Source: Spirosoma sp. KUDC1026
Lineage (GTDB): Bacteria > Bacteroidota > Bacteroidia > Cytophagales > Spirosomataceae
Length of the DNA: 64,000 nucleotides
Direction: 5' to 3'
Assembly: GCF_013375035.1 (NCBI RefSeq)
Contig: NZ_CP056032.1
Location: 3,966,001-4,030,000 of the forward strand
In this document: positions 1 through 15,368 of the stretch, piece after piece
Numbering within the stretch: the first letter of the stretch is position 1
How the letters are laid out: each line of letters begins with the position of its first letter
Position numbers and translations under genes: made by a program
The notes under the pieces: generated by a model
The model's database searches: none
Told to the model about the DNA's origin: nothing
The model's input: only the letters and a program-made list of their open reading frames with translations

Positions 1-1259
<1,259 letters not shown>

Positions 1260-1265
1260 TTAGGG

Positions 1266-3706
<2,441 letters not shown>

Positions 3707-3743
3707 GAAACCAGTTGAAAAGCGTATCAAGGGTTGCATTTTC

Positions 3744-3842
3744 TGTCATGCCAACAAATGGGGAATCTCCGGCTATAGCCAATAAAATTGTCTGGTAGCG
3801 AAGATCCCCCCTGCCCGCGCCGGCGGACCGGTCGGCATGACA
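3744..3842. repeat. Degenerate intergenic palindrome, same family as 15259-15344
   Basis: The ends TGTCATGCC and GGCATGACA are inverted repeats and the inner arms carry GGGGAATCT / GAAGATCCCC remnants. It is a decayed member of the long-palindrome family found in five other gaps of this window, and contains the CGGCGGACCGGTCGG extension also seen at 20122-20244. It lies between the CE1 gene and GH8 and may act as a transcript hairpin. Confidence 0.7.
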
Positions 3843-3855
3843 GGAAAAGTCGTAA

Positions 3856-4980
<1,125 letters not shown>

Positions 4981-5018
4981 TTATTGGTTAAGGGATAATG
5001 ATTGTAAGAGTCGGTTGA

Positions 5019-5085
5019 TACCCCCAACCCCCTGAAGGGGACTTAGCACACTGGTGAGTAAAGCCCCCTTTAGGGGGTTGGGGTA
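5019..5085. repeat. Long inverted repeat with C-rich/G-rich arms
   Basis: Arms beginning TACCCCCAACCCCCT and ending AGGGGGTTGGGGTA face each other around a 20-odd base loop. This belongs to a different family from the GTCATCCCGA palindromes. It occupies the gap between two CE1 genes and could act as a terminator or RNA stabiliser for the minus-strand transcript. Confidence 0.8.
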
Positions 5086-5089
5086 AACA

Positions 5090-6178
<1,089 letters not shown>

Positions 6179-7327
6179 TTAGCGGAAGAGTAAAGGGGCC
6201 GTGTCGGCGACGTATTTTTTAACGTTCATCCACGTATGGCCCCCATCGGTAATCAGGCTTTTGTAAGCCACTTTTTTCGCCTTCAGGTAATCCATAAATT
6301 CAGTCGTGCCTTTGTACAGAAAATCGTCGCTTCCCACGCTGACCCACAGCAGCTTTAGTTGCTTGTTGGTCTTGTCGGGATTGCCACCGATCTGGCTGAA
6401 ACTGCCGTCCATTTCCTGGGGCGACAGGTACGAACTATAGCTGCATACCCAGGCGAATTTGTCCAGATTGCCGAACGCCGTGCGCAGGGTTTGCCCACCC
6501 CCGCGCGAGAAACCACCGATGGCGCGGTTTTCTTTGTTGGCGACGGTCCGGTAATTCTTCTCGACATACGGTATGACGTTGCCGGTCAGGTCCTGGCCGA
6601 AATCGTTAGCCCGTTTTACGGCATCGGCTCCGTCGCGGACGGTTGGGTCGGCGGGTTTGGCTCCGCCTTTCTGCTCGGCAATCCGGGCCGCAATGTTGCC
6701 GTAGGGCATCACGATAATCATCGGTTTGGCTTTTCCGGCAGCAATCAGGTTGTCGAGAATCAGGTTCGTCCGGCCCACCTTGAAGAAGGTTTCTTCGGTG
6801 TCGGTGGTCCCGCTGATGAGGTAAAAAACAGGGTACTTCTGACCCGGATTCTTGTCGTAGCCCGGCGGGGTGTACACCACCAGCGAGCCCGTCGTTCCTT
6901 CCACTGAGGGATAATATTCGTAGTTTACCGACCCGTGGGGTACGTCCTGCAAGCTATGAATCAGGGGCGTCTCACCGGGGATGTCGACCAGGCTGGCCTT
7001 GAAACGTTCGTTCGGAAAAAAATCCTCGTTGGCCGGGTCCATCACCGTCACGCCGTCGACCTGAAAGCTGTACGGATAAATGTCGGGTTTGATGGGTTGC
7101 GTCGTCACGCTCCAGATACCCTGCGCGTCTTTGGTCATGGCAAGCGGGGCTTTCTCAAACTGCGCGCTCAGCTTTACGTCGGTAGCCTTCGGAGCGAGGT
7201 ACCGGAACGTAACGGACTTGTCGGCGTTGACCTGTGGCGACACGACCAGCGGCCCCCTCGGCGGCTGGCCAAACGCGACGCCGGCTAACAACGTCAGGAC
7301 GGCACTTAGTCGAAATGAGATGGACAT
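6179..7327 (-). CDS. CE1-family esterase with N-terminal E-set domain
   Basis: A 382-residue secreted esterase with signal peptide (GVAFGQ), an E-set domain (VNADKSVTFRYLAPK, YPYSFQVDG) and an alpha/beta-hydrolase domain. The nucleophile is Ser274 in GGFSRGGGQ, the acid pair is Asp334/Asp335 in VGSDDFLY, and the His is His364 in GGHTWMN. Compared with 5090-6166 it has an insertion of about 20 residues (IAEQKGGAKPADPTV region) before the nucleophile. The two genes are clearly a tandem duplication. Probable task is de-esterification of xylan side chains; whether feruloyl or acetyl is not visible. Confidence 0.9.
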   Translation of the reverse strand: MSISFRLSAVLTLLAGVAFGQPPRGPLVVSPQVNADKSVTFRYLAPKATDVKLSAQFEKAPLAMTKDAQGIWSVTTQPIKPDIYPYSFQVDGVTVMDPANEDFFPNERFKASLVDIPGETPLIHSLQDVPHGSVNYEYYPSVEGTTGSLVVYTPPGYDKNPGQKYPVFYLISGTTDTEETFFKVGRTNLILDNLIAAGKAKPMIIVMPYGNIAARIAEQKGGAKPADPTVRDGADAVKRANDFGQDLTGNVIPYVEKNYRTVANKENRAIGGFSRGGGQTLRTAFGNLDKFAWVCSYSSYLSPQEMDGSFSQIGGNPDKTNKQLKLLWVSVGSDDFLYKGTTEFMDYLKAKKVAYKSLITDGGHTWMNVKKYVADTAPLLFR

Positions 7328-7433
7328 GTATTTTAGGGTTTATGTAGTAAGGGCACTTACGGCTGTCACGAAGTCGTCAGCAGGCATATCAAAAAAGAGC
7401 TGACACTTTAGAATGACATATGCATCCCGGACG

Positions 7434-8327
7434 TCACTTGATCCAGTTATTCCGCTTCATCCAGTCGAAGAGTGGGTCGATCCAGCTAGGTTGACGAAAA
7501 ATAAAACCGTGATCGCCTTTCGGATAGATGTGCATCTCGACGGGGATCTTCTGGTGCCGCAGTTTTTCGAAATACACAATGCTATTGTCGACGTCGACCA
7601 CCTTATCATCGGCCGCGTGGGTCAGGTACGTCGGGGGCGTGTTGGCCCGTATCTGCAATTCATTAGAGTAAAGCTCGACGCTTTGCTGCGACGGGTTCTT
7701 GCCGAGCAGATTATCCCGTGAGCCCCGGTGTGCCAGGCTATCCCGCAGGCTGATTACGGGGTATACCAGCACCTGAAAGTCGGGGCGCAGGCTGGTGTTT
7801 TGGGGGTTGTCGATCAGCGCTTTTTCGAAATGCGTTGCTTCGGTCGACGCCAGGTGACCACCCGCCGAAAAGCCCATAATACCGATTTTCCCCGGATCGA
7901 TACCCCACTGAGCAGCGCCCTCACGCACCCGTTTAATGGCCTGCTGCGCGTCCTGCAACGGTCCGATGGTTTTGTCGACCATACTGGAATCGCTGGGTAG
8001 CCGGTACTTGAGTACGAAAGCCGCCACGCCTTTCTGAACCAGCGCTTTCGCCGTACCGATTCCCTCGCCCTGGTACACAACAACGCTGTATCCTCCGCCG
8101 GGAATAACGACCACCGCCGTACCAGTGGCAATGGCTTTGTCGGGCAGGTAGACTTCCAGCGTCGGCTTAGTAATGCCCCGGAACACGCCCGGCGACGACT
8201 GAACTTCCTTCACCGACGATGGCTTTGCGTTGGGTACGTTACCAGCGTACAAGGGAATGATTTTCTGCGCCTGGGTAGACAACCCGGCCGCAAGCAACAA
8301 TACTGAAAACAGACAGGTCTTTTCCAT
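7434..8327 (-). CDS. Alpha/beta hydrolase, acetylxylan or feruloyl esterase (BD-FAE-like)
   Basis: A 297-residue secreted hydrolase (signal peptide ending STQAQ). It carries the HGGG-like oxyanion loop as PGGGYSVV, a Ser nucleophile in GFSAGGHLAS, an Asp in THAADDKVV and a His in KGDHGF, which together match the BD-FAE/acetyl-esterase group of alpha/beta hydrolases, distinct from the neighbouring CE1 genes. Its fold lacks the N-terminal E-set domain. It starts 13 bp downstream of the CE6-like gene stop, so the two esterases are likely translated from one message. Possible alternative: a general carbohydrate acetylesterase. Confidence 0.85.
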   Translation of the reverse strand: MEKTCLFSVLLLAAGLSTQAQKIIPLYAGNVPNAKPSSVKEVQSSPGVFRGITKPTLEVYLPDKAIATGTAVVVIPGGGYSVVVYQGEGIGTAKALVQKGVAAFVLKYRLPSDSSMVDKTIGPLQDAQQAIKRVREGAAQWGIDPGKIGIMGFSAGGHLASTEATHFEKALIDNPQNTSLRPDFQVLVYPVISLRDSLAHRGSRDNLLGKNPSQQSVELYSNELQIRANTPPTYLTHAADDKVVDVDNSIVYFEKLRHQKIPVEMHIYPKGDHGFIFRQPSWIDPLFDWMKRNNWIK

Positions 8328-8340
8328 AGAAACAGGGCAG

Positions 8341-9231
<891 letters not shown>

Positions 9232-9243
9232 TTATTTGAGAAT

Positions 9244-9292
9244 CTTATTTATCCCGGCACCGGGCCGAGCGGCCGGCGCCGGGATAAATAAG
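9244..9292. terminator. Strong perfect hairpin between GH29 and CE6 genes
   Basis: Arms CTTATTTATCCCGGC and GCCGGGATAAATAAG are perfectly complementary over 15 bp, with further GC pairing inside the loop. It lies just past the minus-strand GH29 stop. There is no long T run, so it may slow or stabilise the transcript rather than end it. Confidence 0.6.
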
Positions 9293-9333
9293 GCGGTTTT
9301 ACTACGATCGTCTGGAGTCATTTTCAGCTCTGC

Positions 9334-10980
9334 CTACACAATCTGAAGCGGAAGTGCTGTGTCGTTTGCCAGGCGATCGGGAATGGTTACATGCAGGCCG
9401 TCTGCTTTCCGCGTAAACGCCAGTTTCTGGTTGCTTCCGGCTACTGATACGTTGGTAATGGCTTTTGGATGGTACGCACTATCCGTCGCGAGCGATTTGA
9501 TGACGACCGTTTCTCCGCTGGGTTTCCCCATCAGGATGGCGTACAAACGGTCTTTCTTTGTCGTAAACCGAACGTCCTCGGCCGTAAATGGCTTGTCTTT
9601 CCCTTCGTTGAAACCCTGCGCAACCGGGGCCGCAGCCCCCTCCAGAGCTGGTCCTTCCCCGAAGATTTTCCAGGGGCGCGTATCGTAAATGCAGTCGCTG
9701 TATTGCTGCATCCAGTCGGTGATGCCGGCTACTACCTGACGTTCTTTCTCATCGATGGAGCCGTCCCCCCGTACCGGAATGTTCAGCAGTAGATTTCCAT
9801 TTTTACTAACCACGTCGACCAACGTGTGAACGACAGTTTTCGCGGTTTTGTAGCGATCCTTGTCGTACACATCGCGGTTGTAGTGCCAGTCGCCGATGCA
9901 GGTATCCGTTTGCCAGACAAACGGTTCGATTTTGTTGCTGTGGCCGCGTTCCACGTCCCAGACCATGCATTTGCGCTGCGCTTCGTCCAGCACTTTCCCA
10001 TTCAGCACCGCTTCCAATCGTCCGCCGTGACGCTTCATGTTGTGGTTGTAAAAGTGAGCCGCAATCTGTAGACCGATGTCGTTGATCGGGTGAAAAGGCA
10101 GCACCGTGTCGTCAAAATACAACAGGTCGGGATTGTAGTGATTGATCAGGTCGAGAGTACGGTTCAGAAATTTTCGGCAGTAGGCGGCACTCGGCACCGA
10201 TGCCCCGTTACCCCATTCCCACTGTTTATGGATAGACGACGGTTTTTCGGCACCAACGCTCAGGGGGTGCTGCTGGGCGTACAGCTCCTGCGGATCGAGC
10301 CCATCCCACCACTTGCCCTTTCCCTGCTGCCGGGTAACGTTGCCGTCGAAGGCTACGTTATTTTTATCGGTTAGTTGCGACGGTTCCAGCCACGACCAGG
10401 TATGCGACGCGTGTACGCTGACCCCAAACGGCAGATCGTTGGCGCGGGCTGCCCGCACCCAGCCACCAATCACGTCCTTCTTTGGCCCTAGCTTCGTTGC
10501 GTTCCAGTTCTTTTGGTACTTGCTGTCGTAATTGTCGAAGTTGTCATGGTGGTTGGCCATCGCAAAAAAGTACCGGGCACCGGCTTTTTTGTAGAGCCCC
10601 ACTAGTTCGTCAGGGTTCCACTTTTCCGCTTTCCACTCATTGATGACATCCTTAAAACCAAACTTCGACGGATGGCCGTATTTTTCGAGGTGATACTTGT
10701 ACTGGCGGCTCCCCTCCTGATACATACCCCGGGCGTACCAGTCGCCGGCTTCGGGTTGGCACTGTGGTCCCCAGTGCGCCCAGATACCGAACTTGGCATC
10801 CCGAAACCAGTCGAGCGTCTTATACTGTGCCAGTGAGTCCCAGGTCGGCTTGAACAGCCCCGTTGTTATAGGCTCATCCGAAATGATGGTTTGATTACGG
10901 AAAAGTCTGGTCAGGTCATTTCGGAACCTGATTGCTGGCAGGGCCAGTGCTAATTGTTTAATCGTCTCCCGTCGATTCAT
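9334..10980 (-). CDS. GH29 alpha-L-fucosidase
   Basis: A 548-residue member of GH29. The start of the catalytic barrel (WFRDAKFGIWAHWGPQ), the HHDNFDNYDSK block and the nucleophile Asp in LLYFDDTVLPF are all present, as is the RPWKIFGEGP motif after the barrel. The N-terminus MNRRETIKQLALALPA resembles a twin-arginine type leader, so export by Tat or a lipid-free Sec route is possible. Expected role is release of terminal alpha-L-fucose (or a related L-sugar) from side chains of the target polysaccharide. It lies 43 bp downstream of the GH43 stop. Confidence 0.92.
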   Translation of the reverse strand: MNRRETIKQLALALPAIRFRNDLTRLFRNQTIISDEPITTGLFKPTWDSLAQYKTLDWFRDAKFGIWAHWGPQCQPEAGDWYARGMYQEGSRQYKYHLEKYGHPSKFGFKDVINEWKAEKWNPDELVGLYKKAGARYFFAMANHHDNFDNYDSKYQKNWNATKLGPKKDVIGGWVRAARANDLPFGVSVHASHTWSWLEPSQLTDKNNVAFDGNVTRQQGKGKWWDGLDPQELYAQQHPLSVGAEKPSSIHKQWEWGNGASVPSAAYCRKFLNRTLDLINHYNPDLLYFDDTVLPFHPINDIGLQIAAHFYNHNMKRHGGRLEAVLNGKVLDEAQRKCMVWDVERGHSNKIEPFVWQTDTCIGDWHYNRDVYDKDRYKTAKTVVHTLVDVVSKNGNLLLNIPVRGDGSIDEKERQVVAGITDWMQQYSDCIYDTRPWKIFGEGPALEGAAAPVAQGFNEGKDKPFTAEDVRFTTKKDRLYAILMGKPSGETVVIKSLATDSAYHPKAITNVSVAGSNQKLAFTRKADGLHVTIPDRLANDTALPLQIV

Positions 10981-11023
10981 GTACTACTGAGTTTAGTTAT
11001 GTAGTAAACCATTGACTAATGGT

Positions 11024-12604
11024 TTACTTAGACGAGGTTAACTTATCGCTAATCTGAAAATAATCAAAATCAGCGTACCCGCCCGGCGTTTGCGTGGCGT
11101 AGTTGAACAGGCCAAAGCGGTAGCCCATGAAATGCGGAATGGTGTATGGCATTTTGATCGGTTCCCCAATGGCGGTCCACGTTTTGCCGTCGAGGCTATA
11201 AAAGAAACGGCCGGTGTCTTTGCGGTCGCGGAAGTCGCATTCAGCTTTCAGGTAAACAACCGATACCGACAGCGGCACCCGCTGCATCTCCACGGCTTTG
11301 CCCGACGCAGCACTGACCATCACGATGGCCCGGGTTCCGCCGGTTTGCTTCACCCCCACCAAACCGTATTGCTTCTGCAACAGGCTTAGCCCCGCGAAGT
11401 CACCGTCGATTAGCTTCGACACGTCGAGCCGGGTTGAGCCGGTGCATTGAGGGCCGATGGTCCGCTGTGTCAGCGTGTTGCGGGCGGTTACGAAGGACGT
11501 ATCAGTCCGGCCGGTTTTCAGGCGCAGAAAACCCTTCCGTTCCGAAACGGACCACAGCGCATTATCGGGGTTATGATTCCACTGCCACACAAGTGGCAGC
11601 GTCGGGTCGCCCTTTTTGCGGGTAAACTCATCCGACGCGACGATACCGGGAATCAGCCCAGTGCTGGCAGGCAGGTCAAGCGTCTGCGGCACTTTCCCGT
11701 CGACACCCAGCACGGGCCAGCCATCTTTCCACGTCACCGGCACCAGGTACGGAATGCGCCCCACACCCCCGAAGTCGCGGAACAGGTACGAAAACCACCG
11801 ACCGTCGGGCGTATCGATCAGGCCACCCTGCGCCACGCCCAGATCCTGCAAGCCGATCCGGCCTTCCCAGGGACCGGCGAGTTGATCGGCGCGGTGGATC
11901 ACCACAGTCCGCATGCCGCCCTGTGGCCAGGTGATGTTGAAGAGATAATATTTGCCGTTTACCTTGAGCAGTTGCGACCCTTCGGCGGGCAGCCCCCGGC
12001 CCGTACCCGACGGTTCACTGGCATTCTCGATGAGCACCCGCTCGGTACCCGGTTTCACGCCCGACACGTCGGCATTAAGTTCGACAATGCGGAGTTTACC
12101 CGCGCCGTAGACCATGTACACCCGGCCGTCGTCGTCAAAAAACAGGCTGTGATCGTGGAAGGAAGGCTTGAACGACACGGCTTTCCACGGGCCTTTCTCG
12201 ATGTTTTTCGTGGCGTAGATGTGCGTCCGGCCCGTTGTCTGGGCGAAGGTAGTGGCGTAGTAGGTACCGTTGTGAAAACGCAGGCTACTCGCCCACGAAC
12301 CCCGCCCGTAGGTGCTTTGGCCGTTGGTCAGGTTCATGGCGTCGACGGTGGCCAGCGTGTCGTAGGCGTAACTGACCAGCTTCCAGTTAACCAGATCCGT
12401 CGATTTCATAATCGGCAGGCCCGGACTCAAATGCATGGTCGTGCTGCTCATGTAGTAGGTCTTGCCCACCCGGATCATGGCCATGTCCGGCACGTCGGCG
12501 AAAATGATCGGGTTGGTCGCTTTCTGCGCCAGGGCCGACGTACCTACCAGCAGCCCTACCCAGAGCAGCATCGTTCGGCAAAAACCGGGTTGTAGTGGGG
12601 TCAT
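11024..12604 (-). CDS. GH43 beta-xylosidase/arabinofuranosidase with C-terminal sandwich domain
   Basis: A five-bladed propeller hydrolase of family 43, resembling subfamily 12. Catalytic residues are seen as the base Asp in FADVPDMAMI, the pKa-modulating Asp in FHDHSLFFDDDG and the acid Glu in GLPAEGSQLL. A C-terminal concanavalin-like beta-sandwich (from VASDEFTRK to YADFDYFQIS) follows, as in many Bacteroidota GH43. The frame is open from an ATG at 12661, but that overlaps the end of the GH97 gene; the ATG at 12604 (MTPLQPG) leads directly into a signal peptide ending ALAQ and is preferred. Probable role is removal of xylose or arabinose from arabinoxylan oligosaccharides. Confidence 0.9.
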   Translation of the reverse strand: MTPLQPGFCRTMLLWVGLLVGTSALAQKATNPIIFADVPDMAMIRVGKTYYMSSTTMHLSPGLPIMKSTDLVNWKLVSYAYDTLATVDAMNLTNGQSTYGRGSWASSLRFHNGTYYATTFAQTTGRTHIYATKNIEKGPWKAVSFKPSFHDHSLFFDDDGRVYMVYGAGKLRIVELNADVSGVKPGTERVLIENASEPSGTGRGLPAEGSQLLKVNGKYYLFNITWPQGGMRTVVIHRADQLAGPWEGRIGLQDLGVAQGGLIDTPDGRWFSYLFRDFGGVGRIPYLVPVTWKDGWPVLGVDGKVPQTLDLPASTGLIPGIVASDEFTRKKGDPTLPLVWQWNHNPDNALWSVSERKGFLRLKTGRTDTSFVTARNTLTQRTIGPQCTGSTRLDVSKLIDGDFAGLSLLQKQYGLVGVKQTGGTRAIVMVSAASGKAVEMQRVPLSVSVVYLKAECDFRDRKDTGRFFYSLDGKTWTAIGEPIKMPYTIPHFMGYRFGLFNYATQTPGGYADFDYFQISDKLTSSK

Positions 12605-12632
12605 GTACTTGTGTTGGTTTAGGAAGGTGGGG

Positions 12633-14621
12633 TTACTCGAAAACGGCCACAAAGCCATCATTACCCGTCAGTTGCACCGGCATGATACCGTTGGCCGGAA
12701 CGGTCATCGCCCGGACATCGAAGGCAGGATTGTCGCTATCGGACGGAACCGACGTGAACACCCGGCCTTTCCGGTTTTTCAGAAATGACAGATCGACCGA
12801 TAGTGCCTTGTCGGTTTTTTCGCCGTTGACACCCGCTACGTACCATTTGTTGCCGGTCTTCCGGGCGATGATGAGCTGCTTGCCGGGTTCGCCGTCGATA
12901 AACCGCACGTCGTCCCAGCTATTGGGCAACTGCCGGAGAAACTCCTTCACGTCAGCCGGTACGTGCGTCATGCCGTCGGCCGTTTCGGCAAAATGCTGAA
13001 TCCCCGACAGGAACAGTACCGACGTTGCCAGTTCAAAGGCCGGGGTAGTAGCCCGTTTGATGCGCGGAATTTTGTAGAGGCACATGGGCGTAAAATCCAT
13101 CGGGTCGAAGGCGTTGCGGATCATGGCGCAGTTGATCATGTGCGCCGGGGCCGCGTTGGCGGTCTGCTGGCTGAACGTAATCATTTCGTAGCCATGCACG
13201 GCTTCGGTCGTCATCAGGTTCGGGTACGTACGGGCCAGCCCGCGCGGCAGGGTCGCCCCGTGAAAATTGATTAGAATCTGGTACGCAGCCGCGTCAGTCA
13301 GGATGTCTTCGTAGTAGTTGATCATCGACTGACCGTCGCCCCCGAAGAAGTCGATCTTGATGCCTTTGATGCCCATGTCGCGGAGCCGGGCAAACTCCTG
13401 CACCCGGCTCTCGTGGGTCAGCAGCTTGTTGCGGGGCGTAAACGGCACCGTGTTCCAGCTCCCGGCCGAGTTGTACCAGAGCAGCATGCCGACGCCCTTC
13501 GTTTTGGCGTAATCGGCCAGCACCTTCACCGAATCGTAGCCGATGCTTTTGTCCCAGTTCGCGTCGATCAGGCAGTACTGCCAGTGCATATCAGCAGCAT
13601 AGTCGACGTATTTTTTCTGCACCGGATAGACGGTTGCCCCGTCTTTTTCGAGCACCCAGCTCCACGACGCTTTACCGGGTTTGATAAATGACGCGTCCAT
13701 TTTCCGCGCCGGCCGCGCCAGGTCGGTACCCAGCGTCGATTCCATTACCGTTTTCAGATTGCCTACCACCAGAATCCGCCAGGGCGTCTGCCAAGGGAGC
13801 GTCGATTCAGGGTTCAGCGCGCCATTCTCGATTTTCTCGGGCGTCTGCGGGAAGTTGATCCGGTACTCGCCCCCCGGCGACTGCTGTTGCAGGGCCGTGC
13901 CGCAGTAATGCCGTCCCAGGTCGGCTTCAGTCAGCATTACCCACGTCTGGTTGTGGCGGAACAGGGCCGGATAAATCCAGCCGTTCTTACCGGGCGCGGG
14001 CGTACCAACGGGAATATCCATTTTGTAATGGGCCTCGTACGACGGATTCGAATGCTCAAACCCCGACTGGGCTTCCGTTTTTTCCTGCATCCACGCCCGC
14101 GTGCCTTCGTTGAAGTGGAAGGTCGTGGCTTCAGCAGTAATCTTTTTGACGTCGGTCGACCGGTCCGGGAACTCGTACCGGAAGGCAAGCCCGTCGTTCG
14201 AGACCCGGAACACAATATTCATCCGCTGTCCGCCTGCGGTCTGGGTCTCGACGGTACGCTGGGTGGCCGTGTAGCGGATGTTTTTCTTCTTGGCGTTGAC
14301 CATCGTGTAGTTGTCCGTGATGGTCGTGGGTGCCGATACGCGCAGCAGTTTCAGCCCTTCGGAAAAATCAGCGTCCTCGCGCACCAGCCCCAGCGCCGAC
14401 GGCGCCAGCACCGATTCGCCTTTGTAGCTGACGGCATACGTCAGCCGGGCCGGGTCACAGGTGGCGACGATCTGCTTGTCGGGGCTGCTGATGGTGTACG
14501 TCGATTGTGCGTACGTTCGTGCCGCCCCGCCGAGCAACAGACCCAGCGCTGCCAGTGCCAGCCAGCTACTCCGCGAGCGGAATTTATTCGGTTTACGATC
14601 TTGATAAACAGACTCTTTCAT
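12633..14621 (-). CDS. GH97 alpha-galactosidase/alpha-glucosidase
   Basis: A 662-residue secreted GH97 enzyme: signal peptide (ARTYAQ), N-terminal beta-supersandwich (from YTISSPDKQIVATC), central TIM barrel (CLIDANWDKSIGYDS, MLLWYNSAGSWN, GIKIDFFGGDGQ) and C-terminal beta domain. An Asp in the KIDF motif occupies the place where the retaining alpha-galactosidase branch of GH97 has its nucleophile; the inverting SusB branch lacks it. This favours alpha-galactosidase over alpha-glucosidase (family knowledge plus inference). In complex xylan loci GH97 removes alpha-galactose caps. The downstream GH43 begins 29 bp later. Confidence 0.92.
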   Translation of the reverse strand: MKESVYQDRKPNKFRSRSSWLALAALGLLLGGAARTYAQSTYTISSPDKQIVATCDPARLTYAVSYKGESVLAPSALGLVREDADFSEGLKLLRVSAPTTITDNYTMVNAKKKNIRYTATQRTVETQTAGGQRMNIVFRVSNDGLAFRYEFPDRSTDVKKITAEATTFHFNEGTRAWMQEKTEAQSGFEHSNPSYEAHYKMDIPVGTPAPGKNGWIYPALFRHNQTWVMLTEADLGRHYCGTALQQQSPGGEYRINFPQTPEKIENGALNPESTLPWQTPWRILVVGNLKTVMESTLGTDLARPARKMDASFIKPGKASWSWVLEKDGATVYPVQKKYVDYAADMHWQYCLIDANWDKSIGYDSVKVLADYAKTKGVGMLLWYNSAGSWNTVPFTPRNKLLTHESRVQEFARLRDMGIKGIKIDFFGGDGQSMINYYEDILTDAAAYQILINFHGATLPRGLARTYPNLMTTEAVHGYEMITFSQQTANAAPAHMINCAMIRNAFDPMDFTPMCLYKIPRIKRATTPAFELATSVLFLSGIQHFAETADGMTHVPADVKEFLRQLPNSWDDVRFIDGEPGKQLIIARKTGNKWYVAGVNGEKTDKALSVDLSFLKNRKGRVFTSVPSDSDNPAFDVRAMTVPANGIMPVQLTGNDGFVAVFE

Positions 14622-14667
14622 AGCGTTCAGGAATAATTACGCCCACTTATGGCGGGGCAGAAAGCCG

Positions 14668-15177
14668 TTACTCAAGCGGCCCGATGAGTTCGATAAACGT
14701 ACCGTCAGGGTCCTGCACCAGTACGAAATGCGCCTTGTCGTTGAGGGGTATCGGCGTGCTGCCCCGGAACGATACGTTCATCTTCGTCAGCCGGTCGATG
14801 ATCGGTTTGAGTGCCTTCACGTTGATGGTGATGTACTGCATGCCGGTGTCGTCCTGAATGAATTTCGGTCTGGGGTGGCCCGCTTTTTTGCCGAAGCTCA
14901 TCAGCTTCCAGTCGGTAGCGTCGGGACTGTTTTCCAGTTTCAGGATAGTCACCTGCGTCGGGGTTCCATTGGCCAGCCCCGACCGTTTCGAAAACTCGTC
15001 GTTGATGGTGAAAGTCCCGGTTTTAACCATGCCAATGCCGTTGACATAGAAATCGAGCGATTTGTCAATGTCAGCCACGACCACGCCGACACCGATCACT
15101 TTACTGGTAAAATTGGACTGGGATACGCCGAAGTGGCTTAGCAGTAAGCTAAACAGTAGGGCGAAAACGGTTTTCAT
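14668..15177 (-). CDS. Secreted VOC-fold (glyoxalase/dioxygenase-like) protein
   Basis: A 169-residue protein with a signal peptide (SHFGVSQS) followed by a vicinal-oxygen-chelate fold: the first beta-alpha-beta unit has VVVADIDKSLDFYV and the second ends in LVQDPDGTFIELIGP, which contains the usual late Glu metal ligand. VOC proteins include glyoxalases, extradiol dioxygenases and resistance proteins, and this one cannot be assigned to a reaction. A signal peptide on a VOC protein inside a glycan locus is unusual. It could process aromatic compounds such as ferulate released by the CE1 enzymes, but nothing in the sequence proves this. Confidence 0.8.
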   Translation of the reverse strand: MKTVFALLFSLLLSHFGVSQSNFTSKVIGVGVVVADIDKSLDFYVNGIGMVKTGTFTINDEFSKRSGLANGTPTQVTILKLENSPDATDWKLMSFGKKAGHPRPKFIQDDTGMQYITINVKALKPIIDRLTKMNVSFRGSTPIPLNDKAHFVLVQDPDGTFIELIGPLE

Positions 15178-15258
15178 ATGGGAGTAATTTATAAGCTTAC
15201 CTGCTCAGGTTAAGAGACTCTTCAAACGTGTGCTTCAATTTATCCTGTCACTCCGTTT

Positions 15259-15344
15259 CTGTCATCCCGACGTCAGGAGGGATCTTCGGGCGTAGCAATC
15301 AAAACCCCTACTACCGAAGATCCCTCCTGACGTCGGGATGACAG
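15259..15344. repeat. Long palindrome (GTCATCCCGAcgtcaggagggatcttcgg family)
   Basis: The left arm runs from CTGTCATCCCGACGTC through GGAGGGATCTTCGG and the right arm is its reverse complement, with a loop of about 28 bases. The arms match perfectly. Related copies with different but self-complementary stems occur at 17792, 19639, 20122 and 33998, and a decayed one at 3744. Confidence 0.92.
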
Positions 15345-15368
15345 AAAGGCAACTGTTAATCAAATCCT

